This document shows, piece by piece, positions 58,110 through 64,000 of a stretch of DNA of 64,000 bases. The position numbers and the translations under genes are program-made. Origin of the DNA: Odiellus spinosus (taxonomy: Eukaryota > Arthropoda > Arachnida > Opiliones > Phalangiidae); contig OY987237.1 of assembly GCA_963920705.1 (NCBI GenBank), positions 5,238,601 through 5,302,600 on the forward strand. Direction: 5' to 3'. The first letter of the stretch is position 1. Each line of letters starts with the position of its first letter. The notes beneath the pieces were generated by a model. It was given only the letters and a program-made list of their open reading frames with translations. It was not told the DNA's origin and ran no database searches.

Positions 58110-61100
58110 AACCCTGGTACCCTGTTATACCCAACCTCAACCGATATTTTGATACAGGTAGAAAAGTCTCGTAAAAAAAATTCCATCCCAAGAATTAACA
58201 CCGGATAACACGAAGAATTGGTAAATACTTCGTGTTTGTTCGGTATTATCTGTAGGCTAAAGTCGCCATTCTCGGTCCCAGTATCTAACGTATTCTTTCG
58301 TCAATCTATTCGTATTAAGAAATGCGAGACCTGAAATAAGAAAGTTATAGCGGAGGATAGGGGTATGTTGCCTGGGTGAAGGAAACTCCCGAGTTTAATA
58401 GCGAACGTAAAAAGAGTTTTTCTCGAAGATAGAGAGAGAGTTTTTGCTATGGAGAAGGGATACTCCCCCAAAACATCTTATTTTGTTAGCATAAGGGACG
58501 CGATGTAAAACCCCCTTACCACGATGCCTGAACAAGATCATCAAGTCGATAACCAAACCCTATTTATCTAAGAATGAAAATCTTTTGTGAATATGGCAAA
58601 CAAGACTGAAATAATTCAAATATCAACGTCAAACTTTCTAGACGTTTACGGAGGTGAAAATGCATCGGCGCTTAACGTCTCTCGCGAAACGAAGTGAGCG
58701 TGTCTCGCCCGACCGTCGCGATTTCGAGTGATTTACTTTAGGAAGAATATACTGGGCCTGGCCGCATTCTGTACAAATTTTGAATACTTAGGGTGGAACG
58801 ATGGACTGAGAAAATCGGACCCGCAGTATGTTGTCTCAAACTTGAAGGATGATTTACTTGTGATAATACCAATTTCTTCTTAGTTCCTTCTTATAAACTT
58901 AGCGCAAGAAACCTAAGATATCCGTGGGTTTAAAAGCTCAAAGCGTCTTTTCCTCTTCATCCCAATTTTGCCAGCATCTTTCAGACTTATTCCTCCACCC
59001 TAAAAAAATATATTAGTCCTCCCCTAGATACTAGTGCCAATCCAGTAGACCTTGCGCGTTTGCTTCAATTAGGAAGAATTGGGTTTTTTTGCTTCCCTTA
59101 TACAAGTTTTCTTCCCCCACGCGTTTGCTCCATGCTATAATACTGGCCAAGATAGGGGGGAGGGTAGTTTGCCTTTGGGAATGTTTTTACTAGCTCCCCT
59201 GTCGACAATATACCGAGATATCAAAATAAAATGGGTTTTTTTCCTTTGAAAAAAAAAAATATATATATATATAAATTTTTCTACTCACCGTACAGTTTAT
59301 ATAAATATGTTTAACTTAAATTTCAAGCTCAATTGAGTTTCCCAAAACGATATCAAATAACGTGTTTTTCTATGATTTATTGCGCCTCAAAGTTGGTCGA
59401 GTTTTGAACCCGTTTTGAGGTCATTTATAGTGTGAATTAGTGATTGAAAATTTTGATGTTTGTGATAGGCTTTAGTTAGGGTTGTTTTGGTTAAAAAGTT
59501 TAAAGAGAGATCCTCACAATACAAGCGCTATTGCATAAATATTTCCGTATTTAAATTTATGGATTAAAAATTAGGAAAGACTAATTAAATTGATAATTTG
59601 CCTCTTGACGAATTAACAAAGTTACTGAGAACAATTTAAATGGAAGATTAAACTTACTTAGACCTATAAATTAAAGTAAAATATTACTACACTAATAACA
59701 AATAGTAATGAATTTAATGGTGCTTTTAAAATATTAATTTATACAGGATTATCACTTCTCGGTGTCTGAAAACGTGAATTTCGTGAGAACTGTACTTTAA
59801 AAAGCTTAAACCGCTCTTGTATTTTTTTTAACAAGGGTCAATAAGCTATAGTTCCGTAATAGACATTCGACCGCGTCGAATGAGGAAGTGAGAACTTGCA
59901 CCTTTTGAAGGGTGATTGGGGGTTAAGAGTTTGGTTGCTATTTTTTTTACTTCAACCATATTTTTTTCCCCTAGCCATGACCTGTAAGAAAGCACGCGTG
60001 GCCAGCTGGTCAATATATGAGTTAAACGAGCAGACTTTTCTTATTCCATTCCTCAGACAGATATTTATAACCATTTGACAATATTTTATATAAGGGCAAT
60101 CGGTCAGGGATTTTATAGCACATGCTTATTAGGTTTAAAGGGATAATGAAGAGTATTAAACTTGTTTTATTTAATATATTAAGACCGTTAAAAATTTTAA
60201 ATTACCAAACTTCCGACGTTAATTTACAATTAACAAAATTGACCATGATATAATTTTCTCACAACGTTTAAAGCCGCTTTTTAATTTCTTTCTAATCACA
60301 TATTAGGCGTTAACACAGGCTTCGTTCTTGCAATCAGACTACCTTTTTATACAAGAATACTTTATAGAACTTGTACAAATTATCTTGAAACCATGCCTTT
60401 ATAATTAAAACATTTAATTATCATTGCACACAATATACTCAATCCTGATATACCGTTCGGTGACCTTGAATATCCCTAAAGCATCCAACCACGTCCCCAT
60501 TTTAATTTAAACTTCAGTTAACTTCGTAACATCGGTCCCTGACATTTTCAATCACTTCTACGTCTCTCCTAATTTTCACCTCTTGAATTTAATAGGGCTC
60601 GATTTCGTGTCGAAACGAATCAAGGGTGTAATTTGTCTTGTTTCCTATTAGACAAAAACTCCCCAAAACTTTCCATATCCACCGCTTTCCTTTAGCCCTT
60701 GGCTACGCTTTTAAGTCAGTTTGCGTATTCGGCAAGTTCAGCGATCCAATATAAGGCTGCCAAGGTTTTGGGAGTAATGAAAACTAGCTACGAATCCAAT
60801 ATGGTTTGTGTTAGAATAAATCGGAAGCGGCTTTAATTACGGAGCGAATGCTGCTAATGAAATTAACAAGTAATTGAATAGGGGGTAGATTCAACCCCTT
60901 CTACGAGGTAAAACCCCACCCTCGCATTGTCTTATCAAAGTTATAGGGTTTCCTTCATTATTTATTCCCGATATCTTTCCCCTTATATCCATCGGGGTTT
61001 AGAGCTGGTATAAAAGCTAAGCTATTATCTTTCCCTATGAAATTAAATCATAGAGAGAGATGGTAACTTCACTTTCCAGGCGCTGCTAACTAGGACTGAT

Positions 61101-62943
61101 ATCAGCTTAGTTCTTATTTGAATCTCGCCCCTTTCTAGCCTTCCACAAAAGTTTTGTAATTTAAAACGATTGGGATCGTCTGTTACTTATACAAGTACCG
61201 GTTTTCTTTTTGAAGGGAAAATATATAGATTTGATTATTCAACGTAACTGTTCACCATGTACGAAACTATATGATTTGTTATCCGTATGATTCGTTTATC
61301 TATACGATTCAAGTATAAGCTTAGTTTTTACGTGTTGAAGTTTCGGATTGAATCGGATTATATTTTTTTTTTCGTCATTTGTGTATGTAAATACCCCCGT
61401 GGTAACCAGGGGATACACGGTTTTAAACTTAAGCATTGTTATTCTGTCTCAGCTCGGCTTGATAGGTACTGTAAAATGACCTCCCTTAAGGCTTACTTTA
61501 ATTATATATAGTTTGATTTATAATTAAACTAATCAAATTTTTTCCGACTTCAGTTCAATTAACAAGGAGAACTTTTAATAATATCTTTCGGATTCTAATT
61601 TCGAAATAGAGAATCATTTTTGTTTTCATCGAATTTAACAGAATAATTTAATCTTATATGAAAGATTAAGTTTCAAGAGGTCGAAACCCATTTACAGTTT
61701 TTAAAAGTTATAAATTATAAATTGATTGTTTAACCCGAGTTTTTCTGGTGGAGTCCTCAACCAATTGTCTAACCCACCTTATAACCCGTCCTTTTTCTTT
61801 TTTGAAAGGCCTCAAAATAAAACTGAACTTGGAAATAAATAATATTCCTCTTGATCATCTCGATTGAAAGCGAACACTTGTCAACTTGGGGTTGACAGTT
61901 TGACCCTGGCTTGACCCTTCGTGGTACAAACCCTGAAAAAAGTTAGCCTTTCATACGTTTGTCGATCTGGGAGGAGAGGGGGGAGTTAATCTATAGCAAT
62001 GGGTCACTGTTCACCAATGTCCAAAGTTCTCCATGTCTTTCGATTAGACTTGACATTCTTTCATTCCGTCCATGTCCGAATCCGATTTTGGACACCCGGC
62101 AACTCGCCCTGTCACAACCGTTCGTCCCTTAGTGGGGAGCTATAGTGACTATCAAAGGGATAGTGTAAAAGATACTTATAATAATTTTTCATTTGTTTTT
62201 AAATTTATTCTTTCAAATTTATCCGAGTTTCCTCTTGAAATTAATTTTTATTTACTTGGTATATTTGTCAAGAGTTCGTAGCAATGCGTTACTTAAAAAG
62301 CAAGATTTCTTTTCGATTAGTATTCTAGTAATAACCTTTGACTAATCATTGTCTGATTATAATATTTGAAACTGCACTAAGCTTAAAAATTCTTCATCAT
62401 TTAAATTTATACATCAAGTTTATACTGGTTAGATAACAGTTCTTGAAATTGGTAATTTACATTGAAGTTATTTGATTTTAATTTATGGGTGATCGAAGTT
62501 CACTCGTGGATAAATTTTGGGGGTCAACCATGAATTTGTTAAAAATATCTTGATATTCGTTTTGATCCCCCCTTTAAAACTAAAGAACACTTGGGAAAAG
62601 GCACGCCGCTTCAACTAGGGGTCTTTTTCTCATCTCTCGAAGTCTACTTTAGGCTTTCGGATCTCTTCAGATCCCCGAGACGTTTTGTGACTCATTTCTA
62701 GGAGGATTCGTTTTGATTCTGTCGCGAACCCAGACTTTTTCGCTATGTTCCCCGCAAAAGTCCCAACTGTTGGTTTTTACACTGAGTCACTCGGCTTCTT
62801 AAGTTATATTCCGTCATCCGTTGGGACAATTTTGTCAGACGAACACGAGGGTCGAAGATAAGTTAGTCCAAAATCGATGTTTTTTTTTTTCTTTCCTAGT
62901 ACAAGAGGAAGGTCAATATGAGTAGCAATGTAAAACGCTTTGA
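58110..62943. other. Spacer, no gene recognised
   Basis: It includes TA microsatellite near 59,258-59,272 and short frames on both strands without recognised homology. Confidence 0.4.
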
Positions 62944-63210
62944 TCATGTCCCTTTTCATCATTTTGCGTTACCTAACTATTTAAAAAAAAAATCCCTTTT
63001 AGCCACGTGGTTCATTTTGACAGCATAACCCTTTGAATCTATTTTCCTTATTTTAAAATAGTTTGACCACTACCTCTTGGATTATTTTAATCCCTTATCT
63101 TTTTGTGTTACCTAACTACTGTAAAGAAGATCCCTTTCAACCACATTTTGATTATCTTTTAACGTTGCTTATTAACTTATTTTCCCTATTTAAAACAGTC
63201 TGGAAATTAC
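62944..63210 (+). repeat. Degenerate tandem duplication, about 140-bp period
   Basis: GCGTTACCTAACTATTT..ATCCCTTTTAGCCAC..TTATTTTAAAATAGTTTG is followed by GTGTTACCTAACTACTG..ATCCCTTTCAACCAC..CTATTTAAAACAGTCTG. Confidence 0.6.
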
Positions 63211-63713
63211 CCCTAAGTTATTATTATCTCATTGTCTATTTTACGACTATCGCTACCATTACAAAACTTTTCTCTATTTTGACTAGGTTTTAATTATATT
63301 TTCCCTTTAGAAATCCTTTTGTGGCGTAATTCTAATTTATTTATCAAGTTTTGTTGTGTACGTTTAAATTCCTTAATACAATCTAAATTTATGGCCTATT
63401 TATATTCAAAATTTATGCAGTAAGTCTGGCATAATATTGGGAAGTTGTTGTATCCCATAGGATTTGAATCCAATTTCCCCGCAATAGATTAGGACCAAAT
63501 TTAAATTTAACTCTATGGTTATTTGAATATTTATTTTAGCATACAGGGATTAGTGTTAATATCAAAAGTATTTCACTTTATTCCGTAAAAGTAAACAACG
63601 CCCCGTAGCTTAATACTATCAGCAAAGGGCCGGTACAAGCCCATCACTTAAAACTAACCAAAAAAGTCATCACCCCTGTCTGGCTCGAGTGATTTGGACT
63701 TTTCCTCGGTATT

Positions 63714-63932
63714 TTGAGTCTTAAGGGAGGGGCGGAATTCAGGCGGGCCGCGCTTGTCTATATTGTCTTCTCCAACTCCGGAATTTCTCCAAAAAGTGGC
63801 GCTTCCGATTTCATTATTTACACCGACGGCGGCCCGCTAGAGTGTCTCGAATCAGAATCTGGCGGTACATTTACCTGGACCTTTGCTGACAGTGTTAAGC
63901 TATATGGGGCGTCGTGTACTTTTATGGAATAA
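63714..63932 (+). CDS. Small open frame at window end, unknown
   Basis: A 72-codon frame with GASDFIIYTDGGPLECLESE and FTWTFADSVKLYGASC has a protein-like, GC-richer composition and stops at TAA. No family is recognised. It may be an exon of a gene outside the window, or chance. Confidence 0.2.
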   Translation: MSLKGGAEFRRAALVYIVFSNSGISPKSGASDFIIYTDGGPLECLESESGGTFTWTFADSVKLYGASCTFME

Positions 63933-64000
63933 AGTGATTGAATGTTGTAAGGATAGTTTTAATTCGTTGTATTTAAAGTTTCCATTTACTTTCCAACCCA

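Noticed and set aside
1-64000. CRISPR array, operon or endogenous virus-like element
   Set aside because: No regularly spaced repeats with unique spacers, no bacterial gene layout, and no reverse transcriptase, integrase, capsid or envelope frames were seen.

Overview
This window looks like AT-rich nuclear DNA of an arthropod, or a close ecdysozoan relative. The reasons are short GT-AG introns with GTAAGT-type donors, gene-poor spacers full of small foldback transposons, and a clustered family of divergent ionotropic receptors (IRs, the variant glutamate-receptor-like chemoreceptors of protostomes). I cannot place it further; a non-insect arthropod is a guess. There is no bacterial or viral gene layout, no CRISPR array and no rRNA, and I found no convincing tRNA.

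The only genes I can read with confidence form a head-to-tail cluster on the minus strand, 29.2-46.7 kb. I spliced them by hand, and the paralogues confirm each other: seven coding exons with intron phases 0, 2, 0, 1, 0, 2 in every intact copy. Four copies are open throughout (called here IR-1, IR-B, IR-C and IR-A2; 435 or 436 residues). A fifth, IR-A1, has intact exons 3-7 but no exons 1-2. Each intact protein has the S1 half of a ligand-binding domain, M1, a pore segment, the M3 signature S(F/Y)SGNLKS, the S2 half, M4 and a short tail. There is no obvious signal peptide or amino-terminal domain. Conserved open segments upstream of IR-1, IR-B and IR-C may be extra 5' exons, but I could not splice them in.

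The cluster shows its history. A block holding one IR-B/C-type gene plus one IR-A-type gene is present twice in tandem (about 31,955-38,303 and 38,304-45,290). The new joint at 38,304 cuts intron 2 of the A-type gene, which explains the 5' truncation of IR-A1. The A copies are nearly identical. The B and C copies are nearly identical only at their outer ends and strongly diverged in the middle, which points to conversion or chimerism.

The flanks (1-29 kb and 47-64 kb) hold no gene I can name. They contain several families of small non-autonomous DNA transposons with long terminal inverted repeats. F1 is flanked by TTAA or TA, F2 has 5-bp target duplications, F3 occurs twice near 19-21 kb, F4 occurs three times, and F5-F7 occur once each. 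There are also simple tandem repeats, a CpG-rich patch with four E2F-like sites at 13.8-14.55 kb, and a few short open frames of doubtful status. Transposons also sit in introns of the receptor genes; the clearest is an F2 copy nested in an F1 copy inside intron 2 of IR-A2.
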